Below are positions 46,163 to 56,604 of a DNA stretch of 64,000 bases, piece after piece (within the stretch, counting starts at the first letter, position 1; each line of letters opens with the position of its first letter). The notes beneath the pieces were generated by a model that had not been told where the DNA came from, did no database searches, and saw only the letters and a list, made by a program, of their open reading frames with translations. Source of the DNA: Oscillospiraceae bacterium MB08-C2-2 (GTDB lineage: Bacteria > Bacillota > Clostridia > Oscillospirales > Ruminococcaceae); assembly GCA_035621215.1 (NCBI GenBank), contig CP141729.1, forward strand, positions 2,254,944-2,318,943. Reading direction: 5' to 3'. The translations under genes were made by a program, and so were the position numbers.

Positions 46163-46897
46163 TTAAAGCCCTTCCTTTATATGCAGTGGCACTTGAATCT
46201 GCTGGATTTCCCGGTTGATTTCCGCCAGCTCCGGCCGCTTCTCCAACAGGCTCGCCAGCTCGTTTAAATAGAAATCATGCTTTCCTTTATACAGCGCCTT
46301 ATAGATTGCCGAAATCAAGGCAAAATCCTCGGGGGTATCCACCACCAGACGATACCGGGAAAGATCGGGGCTTAGGGTATGGGTATAGGTGGGGAAATTC
46401 TCATAAATATAAGGCGTAACATGCTCCCGGTGATAGGGGGCATCCCCTTTTTGGAAAGCCTCTTGCAAGGCAGAAAAGGAGAAAACCTCGGTACCCAAGC
46501 CCAAGGGCATACCGACGGTTTTCACGATGGCCGCTACTCGCCGGTTATACTGCTCAATGGCGCTATCCACAATAAAAGGATCAAGAAGGGGGCTATCACC
46601 GCAGACCCGCACAATAACCTGCGCCGGGCGGGTGAGAGCGGCCTTATAAAAACGCGCCAGAACATCGTCAAGGCTCCCACGGAAGCAGGAAAAGCCCGCC
46701 TGCTCCACCTGTGCCGCCAGTGGATCGTCACTGGGGCTGTCGCTGGTGGCCAAAAGAATATGCCCCACATGGCGGCACTGGGAAAGCCGCTCCAGCAAAT
46801 GCACAATTAAAGGCTTTCCCTCTAAATTCATCAGCACCTTGCCCGGCAGGCGGGAAGAGGACATCCGGGCCTGCACAATGGCGGTGGCTTTTACCAC
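46163..46897 (-). CDS. Sugar cytidylyltransferase, PseF/SpsF type
   Basis: This enzyme probably activates a nonulosonic acid with CTP. The product has the nucleotidyltransferase start AIVQARMSSSRLPGKVLMNL, GSLDDVLARFYKAA, and the Asp-containing RVCGDSPLLDPFIVD metal-binding motif. The SpsF-like subfamily differs from the CMP-Neu5Ac synthetase family of PseF but occupies the same step in Gram-positive clusters. I set the start at GTG 46897 with GGGGGTGG upstream (244 residues); a GTG at 46906 is possible. It overlaps the preceding SDR stop by 7 bases, so translation is coupled. Confidence 0.85.
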   Translation of the reverse strand: MVKATAIVQARMSSSRLPGKVLMNLEGKPLIVHLLERLSQCRHVGHILLATSDSPSDDPLAAQVEQAGFSCFRGSLDDVLARFYKAALTRPAQVIVRVCGDSPLLDPFIVDSAIEQYNRRVAAIVKTVGMPLGLGTEVFSFSALQEAFQKGDAPYHREHVTPYIYENFPTYTHTLSPDLSRYRLVVDTPEDFALISAIYKALYKGKHDFYLNELASLLEKRPELAEINREIQQIQVPLHIKEGL

Positions 46898-47679
46898 GCA
46901 GTCCACCCCCCATCCACATGAAGGCTCTGGCCGGTGATATAAGAGGAGGCATCGGAGGCCAGAAACACCACAGCCCCCATCAGATCACCCGGCTGACCGA
47001 TACGGCCCAACGGGGTTTTATCCGCTAGCTTCTGGGCAAACAGCTCATCCTTCTGCACCTGCGGGTTGGGGAAGGGGCCGGGAACCACACAATTGGCCCG
47101 GATGCCCTTGCGCCCATACCGGCAGGCAAGGTACCGGGTCATTTGGCCAATGGCCGCTTTGCCGCAGCCATAGTTCATGGGATTGATGGTGTTGGAAGTT
47201 CCCTCATACAAGGCCGGGTCGGGGGAAACCACCCCATACATAGAGCCCACATTGATAATATTGCCTCCGCCTTGGGTCAGCATAGCCTTGACTGCCTGCT
47301 GGGTAATGCAGTAGGTTCCGCCCAGTGTTCCCTCCACGCCCTTCATGAAAGCTTCCAGCGGCTGCTCTTCAATAGAACCAGGGTTGGAAAAGGCGGCGTT
47401 GTTCAGGAGGATATCCACCCGGCCGTGCTTTTTCAACACAGACTCTATAAATTGTTGGGAACTTTTCTCGCTGGCAAAATCCAGCTCCAAACCGATACAG
47501 CTTACCTCATAGCGCTGGGAAAGCTCCGCCGCCAGCACCCGGTTGCGCTCCGCATCCCGGCTGCCGATCACCAGATTGGCTCCATACCGGCAAAGGGCTT
47601 CGGACATAGCCCTGCCCAAATGGGTGGCTCCGCCGGTGATCACCACTGTTTTGCCGGTCAGATCAAACAAATCCCGCAT
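46891..47679 (-). CDS. Short-chain dehydrogenase/reductase, PtmA-like
   Basis: The 262-residue product is a classical SDR: the NAD(P) motif TGGATHLG at residues 14-21, NNAA (NAG-type) near residue 92, catalytic Ser-Tyr-Lys with NVGSMYGVVSPDPALYEG and YGCGKAAIGQM, and the usual tail DVDGG as HVDGGWTAW. It resembles PtmA-type oxidoreductases found in flagellin sugar clusters; the substrate is unknown. GGAGG precedes ATG 47679 and overlaps the stop region of the aldo-keto reductase gene. Confidence 0.85.
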   Translation of the reverse strand: MRDLFDLTGKTVVITGGATHLGRAMSEALCRYGANLVIGSRDAERNRVLAAELSQRYEVSCIGLELDFASEKSSQQFIESVLKKHGRVDILLNNAAFSNPGSIEEQPLEAFMKGVEGTLGGTYCITQQAVKAMLTQGGGNIINVGSMYGVVSPDPALYEGTSNTINPMNYGCGKAAIGQMTRYLACRYGRKGIRANCVVPGPFPNPQVQKDELFAQKLADKTPLGRIGQPGDLMGAVVFLASDASSYITGQSLHVDGGWTAW

Positions 47680-47681
47680 GT

Positions 47682-48575
47682 TTATTTCCTCCATTTGGAT
47701 GGATTGATCAGCTCTTCGGGCATTGCCCCGAAGGCTTCCTCCAGCCTTTCCCGCCCAGCAGGGGAAAGGGGAGGCTGAGAATACAGGTGCAGGTTTTCTT
47801 TTACCTGCTCTGTGGTTTCGCAGCCGATAAAGAAGGTATCAATTTCCGGCTGATCCCTTACATATAAAAACGCCGCCTGCTGAGGTGTGAGGCCCAGCTC
47901 CCCGCAAAGGGAGCGGAAGGCTTCCAAATGCGGCTTTGCCTGTGAAAGATAGGGGGGGAGCGCCTCCGATTCCAGTAGCAGAAGCCCCTGTAAATAAACC
48001 GAACGGCTGTGAAGCAAAATATCCCGGCTCTTCATCTCCGCCAGAAGCGACGGTTCCAGCACACGGCGATCCCATACATTATAAGGCGCCTGAATTACAC
48101 CCAGCTGGGGAAAGGCAAGGCACGCCCGGATTTCCTCGGGGCTGTAGACCGAAACTCCCACTCGCCCCACCAGCCTCTGCTCCTGAAAAGGAGCAATTGC
48201 CTCCAGCGTCACCTGACCGCCCGCCAGCAAATCAGCCGCACTGTGGAAAAGCAGAAAATCCAGCCGCCGGCCCAGCCGATGCAGAGAAGCGGTAATTTCC
48301 CGGGAAACAGTCTGGGGTATCAAAGACGGCTCGGTTTGATGAAGGGGCCGGATTTTGGTGGAGATCATCACATCGTCCGCTCCCCGCCCGGCTGCACAGA
48401 AGCCGCCGATCAGCTCCTCACTGCTCCCATAAGCGGCGGCGGTATCCCACACCGTAACCCCATGATCACAGGCGGCCTGCAAAATAGCCATGGCCTGCTC
48501 CCCGGTGGGCCTGCCGCTTTTGTTGGCAATGCCGTATTCGAGGCCAAGCTGAACCGTTCCCAATCCCATTTTCAT
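47682..48575 (-). CDS. Aldo/keto reductase in the pse cluster
   Basis: The 297-residue product has aldo/keto reductase hallmarks: MGLGTVQLGLEYGIANKSGR, catalytic Asp and Tyr in WDTAAAYGSSEELIGGF, the STKIRP lysine and the LLFHSAADLL strand. It belongs to the branch found in sugar-modification operons. With the SDR downstream it may carry out a redox step on a sugar nucleotide or precursor, which is not part of the standard six-step pseudaminic pathway. ATG at 48575 follows AGGAAAGGG. The pseC gene lies 104 bases upstream in the transcript. Confidence 0.85.
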   Translation of the reverse strand: MKMGLGTVQLGLEYGIANKSGRPTGEQAMAILQAACDHGVTVWDTAAAYGSSEELIGGFCAAGRGADDVMISTKIRPLHQTEPSLIPQTVSREITASLHRLGRRLDFLLFHSAADLLAGGQVTLEAIAPFQEQRLVGRVGVSVYSPEEIRACLAFPQLGVIQAPYNVWDRRVLEPSLLAEMKSRDILLHSRSVYLQGLLLLESEALPPYLSQAKPHLEAFRSLCGELGLTPQQAAFLYVRDQPEIDTFFIGCETTEQVKENLHLYSQPPLSPAGRERLEEAFGAMPEELINPSKWRK

Positions 48576-48679
48576 GTTGATTCCCTTTCCTCATTGGTTG
48601 TTTTTTTGAACAGCTCCTGCCATCGGGAATAAGGGCAGGAATTTCTACCCCACCTAAGCCCGAAAAAAGAGGCGAAGCC

Positions 48680-49882
48680 TCACTTCTCTTTTTTGGTAAA
48701 GAAAAGCAAGACCTTTTTCACCGCTTCTATGACACTTTCCACATCCGCATCGGTCATGGAATAATAAAGGGGAATGGTGATAGCCCCCTCATAAAAAGCC
48801 TCTGCCTGTGGGCAAAGCCCCTTCAGGTAACCAAGGTTTTGATAATAGGGCAGGGTATACACCGGAATATAGTGGACATTGCACAGCACCCCTTCGCCAG
48901 TCAGCGCATCAAAAATTTCCCGCCGGGTGCCGGAAAGGGTTTGCAGATTCAGCCGCAATACATAGAAATGCCGCACACTGTCGGCTCCGGGAATCTCCTG
49001 CTGAACGGTAAGCTGGGGCATACCGGCAAAGGCCTCGTTATACCGCTGAACAATTTCCTTGCGGCGGGTGGCAAACAGCTCCAGCTTATCCAGCTGGCTG
49101 AGAATCAGAGCCGCCTGAAAATCGGTGAGCCGGTAATTATAGCCCAGCTCAATCTGCTCATAATACCAAGGGCCCTCCGGTTCCCGGGTCATCTGCTCCG
49201 GGTTGCGGGTGATGCCATGGGTGCGGAATAGGGCGAGCCGCTCATAAAAGTCTGGGCGATTGGTGAGCACAGCACCGCCTTCACCACCGGTGACCGTTTT
49301 CACCGGGTGAAAGCTGAGAGTGGTCAGGTCTGCGATACTCCCCACCATTTTGCCATTTAAAGAACTGCCCAGAGAATGGGCGGCATCCTCAATCAGTATT
49401 AAATTGTGTTTGCGGCAAAGGTCACCCAGCTTTTCCAGATCGGCGGGCTGTCCGCCAAAATCCACCGCTATAATGGCCTTTGTGCGGGGGGTTATTTTCT
49501 CCTCCGCTGCCTCTGGGCAAAGATTCCATGTAGCCGGGTCGATATCGGCAAATACAGGAGTTCCCCCGCAATAAAGAACACTGTTGGCTGAGGCGGCAAA
49601 GGTGATGGGCGTGGTGATGACCTCATCCCCCGGGCCGATGCCTGCCGCATAGCAGGCGGCGTGGAGGGCCGCTGTTCCATTGGAAATACACACCCCATGG
49701 GCTGCTCCGGTTATTTTACAAAGGCGTGCCTCCAGCTCGCCGGGCTTGGGGCCGGTGGTCAGGTAATCCCCCAACAGCACCTCCCGCACGGCGGCGCAAT
49801 CCGCCTCATCAATGTATTGGCGGCCATAGTGTATAGGGGTTTCCCGCACCGGGGTTCCCCCGAAAATTGCCAGCTTTTCCAT
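48680..49882 (-). CDS. pseC: UDP-4-keto-sugar aminotransferase PseC
   Basis: PseC transfers an amino group from glutamate to C4 of the UDP-4-keto sugar made by PseB. The 400-residue DegT/DnrJ/EryC1 enzyme has the start GGTPVRETPIHYGRQYIDEA, the cofactor loop GTAALHAAC, DFGGQPAD, EDAAHSLGS and the PLP lysine in SFHPVKTVTGGEGG. The ATG at 49882 is chosen over the earlier frame-open start at 49999, which overlaps pseB. The last residues (LLFFTKKEK) come from a dispersed TTTCTTT-type repeat. Confidence 0.93.
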   Translation of the reverse strand: MEKLAIFGGTPVRETPIHYGRQYIDEADCAAVREVLLGDYLTTGPKPGELEARLCKITGAAHGVCISNGTAALHAACYAAGIGPGDEVITTPITFAASANSVLYCGGTPVFADIDPATWNLCPEAAEEKITPRTKAIIAVDFGGQPADLEKLGDLCRKHNLILIEDAAHSLGSSLNGKMVGSIADLTTLSFHPVKTVTGGEGGAVLTNRPDFYERLALFRTHGITRNPEQMTREPEGPWYYEQIELGYNYRLTDFQAALILSQLDKLELFATRRKEIVQRYNEAFAGMPQLTVQQEIPGADSVRHFYVLRLNLQTLSGTRREIFDALTGEGVLCNVHYIPVYTLPYYQNLGYLKGLCPQAEAFYEGAITIPLYYSMTDADVESVIEAVKKVLLFFTKKEK

Positions 49883-49904
49883 AAAGAGCCCTCTTTTTCT
49901 TTGC

Positions 49905-50897
49905 CTAGTGTGCCGCTGTCTCAGCCAGACGGCGCTGTAAATCCTCCACTGAAAGCCACTGGGTGTTGGTTCCCGAGGAATACTCAAACCCTCTCTCAAT
50001 GGGAATACCCCCGGGAATCAGCTTGTCGGTGTTCCACCAATCCATATGGGGATATACAATAAAGTGCTGATCGTATTCATATGTATTGAGGGAATCCTCA
50101 CGGGTGACCATGATTTCGTGGAGCTTTTCCCCTTCCCGGATGCCGATTTCCTTCAAGGTACAACCGGGAAGCATGGCCTTGGCCAGATCAGTGATTTTAA
50201 AGGAAGGTATCTTGGAAATAAAGGTTTCGCCGCCCTTGGATTCCATCAGAGCCTTGATAACCAGCCGAACCCCTTCATCCAAGCTGATCCAGAAGCGGGT
50301 CATGGCAAAATCGGTGATGGGCAGTTCGGTTTTTCCCTGCTGGATGAGGCTGGCAAAAAAGGGAATCACCGAACCCCGGCTCCCAGCCACATTGCCGTAG
50401 CGCACAATGGAAAACCGGGTATCCTTGAAGCCGGAATAGGCGTTGGCCGCAATAAACAGCTTATCCGAAACCAGCTTGGTTCCACCATAGAGGTTAATGG
50501 GATTAACTGCCTTATCGGTGGAAAGGGCCACCACCCGGCGCACTCCGGTATCCAGCGCCGCTTCGATGACATTCATAGCACCATGGATGTTGGTTTTGAT
50601 GGCCTCGTTGGGGTTATATTCACAGGCGGGAACCTGCTTCATGGCGGCGGCATGGATGACATAATCAATGCCGTCAAAAGCACGGACAAGGCGTTCCTTA
50701 TCCCGGACATCGCCGATGAAATAGCGCATCAGCGGCTGGTGTTCCCGAAACCTATTCTGCATATTGAACTGCTTGAACTCATCCCGGGAATAGATGACGA
50801 TTTTTTTCGGCTTATAATGCTCCAAAACATAAGAAGCAAAGTGATTGCCGAAGGAACCGGTGCCCCCGGTGATGAGAATGGATTTTCCATTAAGCAT
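49905..50897 (-). CDS. pseB: UDP-GlcNAc 4,6-dehydratase (inverting) PseB
   Basis: PseB converts UDP-GlcNAc to the 4-keto-6-deoxy-L-sugar, the first step to pseudaminic acid. The 330-residue SDR-extended enzyme starts MLNGKSILITGGTGSFGNHF, has HAAAMKQVPACEYNP, the STDKAVNPINLYGGTK catalytic region and the PseB block MTRFWISLDEGVRLV. The ATG at 50897 has AGGAG 7 bases upstream. It leads the cluster. The modified sugar probably decorates flagellin, although no flagellin gene is in the window. Confidence 0.95.
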   Translation of the reverse strand: MLNGKSILITGGTGSFGNHFASYVLEHYKPKKIVIYSRDEFKQFNMQNRFREHQPLMRYFIGDVRDKERLVRAFDGIDYVIHAAAMKQVPACEYNPNEAIKTNIHGAMNVIEAALDTGVRRVVALSTDKAVNPINLYGGTKLVSDKLFIAANAYSGFKDTRFSIVRYGNVAGSRGSVIPFFASLIQQGKTELPITDFAMTRFWISLDEGVRLVIKALMESKGGETFISKIPSFKITDLAKAMLPGCTLKEIGIREGEKLHEIMVTREDSLNTYEYDQHFIVYPHMDWWNTDKLIPGGIPIERGFEYSSGTNTQWLSVEDLQRRLAETAAH

Positions 50898-51049
50898 ATT
50901 ATTTTCTCCTACTCTATCGGTGGTGGTGCTTTTATTTTTTAAGGGCATGCATTGAAAATTAAACTTTGCGAGCGGAAAGAAAAGTGGCCAATCCCACCAG
51001 CTTAAAGCACAGGAATTTACACACCACTAAAGTTCGGATCTGGGGGGTA

Positions 51050-51132
51050 CCAAGGGGGAGCGCCCCCTTGGCGATTCTTTGCATCCTTTCTCATCGTGGA
51101 GAAAGGATGTGCCCCGGCGCGGCATGAGCGCC
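51050..51132 (+). repeat. Three-hairpin intergenic repeat, copy C
   Basis: CCAAGGGGG/CCCCCTTGG, GCGATTCTTTGCATCCTTTC with a GAAAGGATG partner, and GGCGCGGCATGAGCGCC. It matches copy B across the central 50 bases without an obvious difference. Confidence 0.8.
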
Positions 51133-51291
51133 AAAATTCACTTAGTGGTGCCTAAAATAAAGCCATTAGCCTGAGAAATAAGCCTTTCGTAATAAGCGAA
51201 AGAACTCCGCTTCTATCAAAATATTATTTTGTGGTTTTCGTACTATATTGTAGCACAAACAGCAGTACTTTTCCATGCAGATCGGCGGGGT

Positions 51292-51320
51292 TTGACGCTG
51301 GCGAAAAATCCCGCTATACT
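51292..51320 (+). promoter_or_regulatory. Sigma-A promoter of the helicase gene
   Basis: TTGACG (51292-51297), 17 bases and TATACT (51315-51320), predicting a start near 51327. Confidence 0.75.
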
Positions 51321-51428
51321 AAAGTTATTCGGCTCCGCTGCGCTGTTTTTTAGCCCGGGGGCTGTTTTTTCCTCTTTTGGGCAGGTTGCCCCTCTCTAAT
51401 TGCCCACCACATTACAGCAAAGGGGGCT

Positions 51429-53996
51429 ATGCCCTTGATTTCAACTATACAGCTTAATCCACAGCAGGCCTTGGTGGCAGAAACCCTTGACCGCCACTTT
51501 CTGCTGCTTGCTCCGGCCGGAACCGGGAAAACCAACACCCTTTCCGCCCGGATCGCCGCCATCATCGCCTCTGGGAAAGCGTTACCCGAGGAAATTCTTT
51601 GCCTAACCTTCACCAACCGGGCCTGCCGGGAAATGCTGGAACGGGTGGAATCGGTGGTCGGTGCCGCCGCTGCCGGAATAACGGTGCGCACCGTTCACAG
51701 CTTCTGCTACCATCTGCTGCTGGAATATGGCCCTCTAACCGGGGAAAAGCCCTCGGCCATGGGCATCTGCGACGAGGAGGATTCGGCGGAAATCATCGGT
51801 GAGGTGCTGGCCGGGGTGCCGGGGGTGGAAAAAATTGACCCGGCCCGGGTCCGCTCCATGATTCGGGCGCTGGCCTCCTTTATGGAAATGGTCAAGCACC
51901 AGATGTACCGGGAGAAAACCCGGGATATTCCCCTTGCCGCCGCTCAGGTGCTGGAACGGGAAGGGGAGTTCCTCAAGACCACCGTCTGCGTAGATAACTA
52001 TACCCCAGACCCCAAGTTTTTCCGCTTTCTGGCAACCAAGGGTGCGGCTCTTATGGAGAGCTACCAGCGGCTTCTGCTGGAACGGAGCCTGTATGATTTC
52101 CACGACTTGGTCTTGCAGGCGGGGCTTTTGCTGGAGCATCCTGCTGTTTCCGCACTGGTGCACCAGCGATACCGCTACATACACATTGATGAGGTGCAGG
52201 ATATCAGCGATATTGAGTATTCCATCCTAACCCGCATGGCCCCTGAGGCGGTTTTTCTCCTGTGCGGGGATGTGAACCAGACCATTTACAGCTGGCGTGG
52301 TTCGGTGCCTCAGCAGATTCTGCCCCGGTTTCAGCGGGATTTTTCCCCGCAGGAGGTGCGGCTGGAGGTCAATTACCGCAGCAGCCCCGGCCTTGTAAAT
52401 CTGGGGGAGCGAATTGCCGCTCATGCTTTCAGCCATACCACATCGCCGCCTGTTTCTTATACCCGGCAGGAGGTAGCCGTTGCTGCTCTCAAAACCCAGC
52501 AGGAGCAAATTCAGTGGATGTTTGACCGGCTGATCACCTTGAATTTGCAGGGGGATTACTCCCGGGTGGCCATTCTTTGCCGAAGCAACGCCTTGTGCGC
52601 CGCCATTGCTAAGGGCTTTGCCCAGTGCCAAAAAAACCACACAGGGGAGCCGGTGCGCTTTATGCTGGCCGAGGAATTCCGCCTGTTCCGCACCAAGGAG
52701 GTCAAGGATTTGCTGGCCTTTATGCGGGCTGTGCTGATTCCGCAGGAGGATACCGCTCTTGGGCGGATTGTGCTGGAATACGCTCCCGGCATCGGCGGCA
52801 CAACACTGGAGGCCATCCGACGTCAGCGGGAGGGGATGGGCATCCGCCTTTCGGATTATCTTTCCCCTGTGACCCATGCCCATGGCGATTATCTTGAGCC
52901 GCTGACACAGGCGCTGGATGCGGGGAATGTGGTGGTTTTTGATGTGGAATCCACCGGTGTGGATGTCTATCAAGATGAGATCATACAGTTTGCGGCGATT
53001 CGAACCAACAGCACCGCCCAAACGTTGGAATCACTTGAACGGTACCTCCGCCCGGAAAAGCCGGTGGGGGCATCTTTTGCGGTACACGGCCTCTCCGATG
53101 CTTTTCTGGCGAAAGAGGGCCTCTCTCCTAAGGAAGGGCTTGCAGAGCTGACCGCCTTTTTGCAGGGGAAAATTGTTGTGGGCCACAACGTGGGGTATGA
53201 TCTTTCCATTCTGGAAGCTCAGCTCCGCCGCTATGGCCTGCCGCCGCTGGAAATCGCCGGGGTTTACGATACCTTGGAGTTGAGCCGCCGCTATCTGCCG
53301 GAGCTGCCCAACCACAAGTTGGCGACAGTTTCGGCCTATTTTGAAAGCGCCGCCAAGCCCTCCCACGATGCTATGGACGACATTCTGGCCACGGCACAGG
53401 TGCTGGCCGGGCTGGCAAGCCGGTTTATTCTGCCGCAAGAAACAGCCCGCCGGAGCGCTTTTGGGGAATACCTTGCCCGCTTTTTACCTCTGACCGATGC
53501 ACTGATTCTTCTGCGGGAAGAAGCCACTCAAACGGATATTCCCGGCCTGTGTGCCTATGTGATGGAGACCTTTGATTTTGCGGGGAAGTACGCAAAGGAA
53601 CCTTCCCGACTGGAAAATCTCGGGCGCTTCTGCCGCTTTATGGCCGACCCCATGTTTGATCAGGGCTGGTGGAAGCAAAGCCTTTCCCTTGTTTTGGAAT
53701 ACGCCACCCTTTCTTCCAGTGAGCTGGATCGGCTGAGCAAATCCTCCCGAAAGCTTTCCATTATCACCATTCATCAGGCCAAGGGCTGTGAGTTCGACAC
53801 GGTCTTTCTCCCCTCTATGATGGAAAACCGCTTCCCTGGTGTGGTTGCTCTGCGCAGCGGCACGTTGGAGGAGGAAGCCCGGCTCTTTTATGTAGCGGCC
53901 ACCCGGGCCAAAAAGCGGCTGTTCCTTTCGTGGTATAAAACCAACGAAAACAGCGGTGCTTCCATGAAGGCCAGCCGCTTTCTTGATCTGCTTTAG
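51429..53996 (+). CDS. UvrD-like DNA helicase with internal DEDDh exonuclease
   Basis: The 855-residue product is an SF1 helicase: Walker A APAGTGKT at 28-35, motif Ia LTFTNRACREM, Walker B IDEVQD near 253, GDVNQTIYSWRG, and C-terminal motifs TIHQAKGCEFDTVFLPSMME (about 780) and EARLFYVAATRAKKRL (about 816). Between these, near residues 500-670, lies a complete DnaQ-like exonuclease: FDVESTG, VGHNVGYDLSILE and SHDAMDDILAT supply the DEDDh set. The exonuclease therefore interrupts domain 2 of the helicase. Its task is probably DNA repair. It starts at ATG 51429 with AAAGGGGG. Confidence 0.9.
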   Translation: MPLISTIQLNPQQALVAETLDRHFLLLAPAGTGKTNTLSARIAAIIASGKALPEEILCLTFTNRACREMLERVESVVGAAAAGITVRTVHSFCYHLLLEYGPLTGEKPSAMGICDEEDSAEIIGEVLAGVPGVEKIDPARVRSMIRALASFMEMVKHQMYREKTRDIPLAAAQVLEREGEFLKTTVCVDNYTPDPKFFRFLATKGAALMESYQRLLLERSLYDFHDLVLQAGLLLEHPAVSALVHQRYRYIHIDEVQDISDIEYSILTRMAPEAVFLLCGDVNQTIYSWRGSVPQQILPRFQRDFSPQEVRLEVNYRSSPGLVNLGERIAAHAFSHTTSPPVSYTRQEVAVAALKTQQEQIQWMFDRLITLNLQGDYSRVAILCRSNALCAAIAKGFAQCQKNHTGEPVRFMLAEEFRLFRTKEVKDLLAFMRAVLIPQEDTALGRIVLEYAPGIGGTTLEAIRRQREGMGIRLSDYLSPVTHAHGDYLEPLTQALDAGNVVVFDVESTGVDVYQDEIIQFAAIRTNSTAQTLESLERYLRPEKPVGASFAVHGLSDAFLAKEGLSPKEGLAELTAFLQGKIVVGHNVGYDLSILEAQLRRYGLPPLEIAGVYDTLELSRRYLPELPNHKLATVSAYFESAAKPSHDAMDDILATAQVLAGLASRFILPQETARRSAFGEYLARFLPLTDALILLREEATQTDIPGLCAYVMETFDFAGKYAKEPSRLENLGRFCRFMADPMFDQGWWKQSLSLVLEYATLSSSELDRLSKSSRKLSIITIHQAKGCEFDTVFLPSMMENRFPGVVALRSGTLEEEARLFYVAATRAKKRLFLSWYKTNENSGASMKASRFLDLL

Positions 53997-54118
53997 AAGG
54001 TTGCTATGGCAGTGGCATGCTCAATAGAAATTGCATATTTTACACCCGGCGGCACTGCCATAGCACAAATATTTTACAAGGCAGCTTGACTATATTGTGG
54101 CGATTTTCATCCCATATC

Positions 54119-54147
54119 TTGACAGCCTCAAGATGAGGTGGTATGCT
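54119..54147 (+). promoter_or_regulatory. Sigma-A promoter of the nifH-like/ABC transporter unit
   Basis: TTGACA (54119-54124), 17 bases and TATGCT (54142-54147). Start is predicted near 54154, giving a 230-base leader. Confidence 0.75.
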
Positions 54148-54186
54148 AAAGCGGCAAAAGTTAAACGCGGGAAACATAACTGGATT

Positions 54187-55563
<1,377 letters not shown>

Positions 55564-55567
<4 letters not shown>

Positions 55568-56604
55568 GAAGCCCGGCCGCCCTACAGCCAAAACCCAAGC
55601 TTTCCGGCCGGGCTGTCCTTTTGCTTCTGCTGGGAGCTCTTGGTGTGATCTTTGTTTTTTCCCTCTGCATCGGGCGCTATGCGGTGAGCCCTGCTGAGGT
55701 TGTGCGAATTCTCTTTTACTCCGCCACCGGCCGAAGCCATCTGCTTGACCCCACACAGGTCAGCGTTGTGCTTTCAGTGCGCCTGCCCCGCATTCTGCTG
55801 GGTATTGTCATCGGTATGGGCCTTTCAGCGGCGGGCGCTGCCTATCAGGGCATTTTCGGCAACCCATTGGTCAGCCCCCATGTGTTGGGGGTGGCCTCCG
55901 GGGCCGGATTCGGCGCTTCGCTGGGCATTCTCTTTTCCGGCTCTGTGATGCTTATTCAGGGAATGTCTCTGGCCTTTGGCCTGCTGGCTGTCATCACCGT
56001 GATGCTGCTTTCCCGAATCGGCAACAAAACCCAGCTTTTTGTGCTGGTGCTTTCCGGGGTGATTGTAACCGCCCTGTTTGATGCCCTAGTCTCCCTCATC
56101 AAATACACCGCCGACCCGCAGGATAAGCTGCCTGCCATTGTAATTTGGCTGATGGGCAGCCTTGCCAGCGCCTCTTACCGGGATTTGATGACGGGAGCGG
56201 TAACCATTCTCGTTTGTCTTGGGGTTCTTTTGGCTCTGCGCTGGAAAATGAACCTGCTCTCGTTGGATGAGGAGGAGGCACAGGCGCTTGGGGTTAATGT
56301 GGCACAGGTGCGGGGCATTGTGATTGTGGCCTCCACTTTGATCACCGCCAGCGCCGTTTCGGTTTGCGGCATTATTGGCTGGATTGGGCTGGTTATCCCT
56401 CATATGGGCCGCATTATGGTGGGCAACGATCATCGGATTTTGCTGCCGGTCTCTACGGTTCTGGGGGGAATCTATCTTGTCCTCATTGACAATCTGGCTC
56501 GAACCGCCACCACTGGGGAAATTCCCCTTTCCATCCTGACTGCTATTATAGGTGCGCCCTTTTTTGCCTATATGCTAAGAAAAAAAGGAGCGGAATCCGT
56601 ATGA
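55564..56604 (+). CDS. FecCD-family ABC transporter permease
   Basis: This is the membrane subunit of an iron-siderophore, haem or cobalamin importer. The 346-residue product has about nine to ten membrane helices and the family blocks RLPRILLGIVIGMGLSAAGA, YQGIFGNPLVSPHVLGVASG, and CGIIGWIGLVIPHMGRIMVG (coupling helix region). It starts at ATG 55564, overlapping the binding-protein stop, and overlaps the ATPase gene by 4 bases at its end. The substrate cannot be told from the sequence. Confidence 0.93.

Larger units (their letters stand above)
50898..51428. other. Intergenic region between pseB and the helicase gene
   Basis: No gene is seen. It holds copy C of the three-hairpin repeat, a CCTTTCG/CGAAAG hairpin near 51183, and the helicase promoter at 51292-51320. 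Divergent promoters for pseB and the helicase must lie here. Confidence 0.5.
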
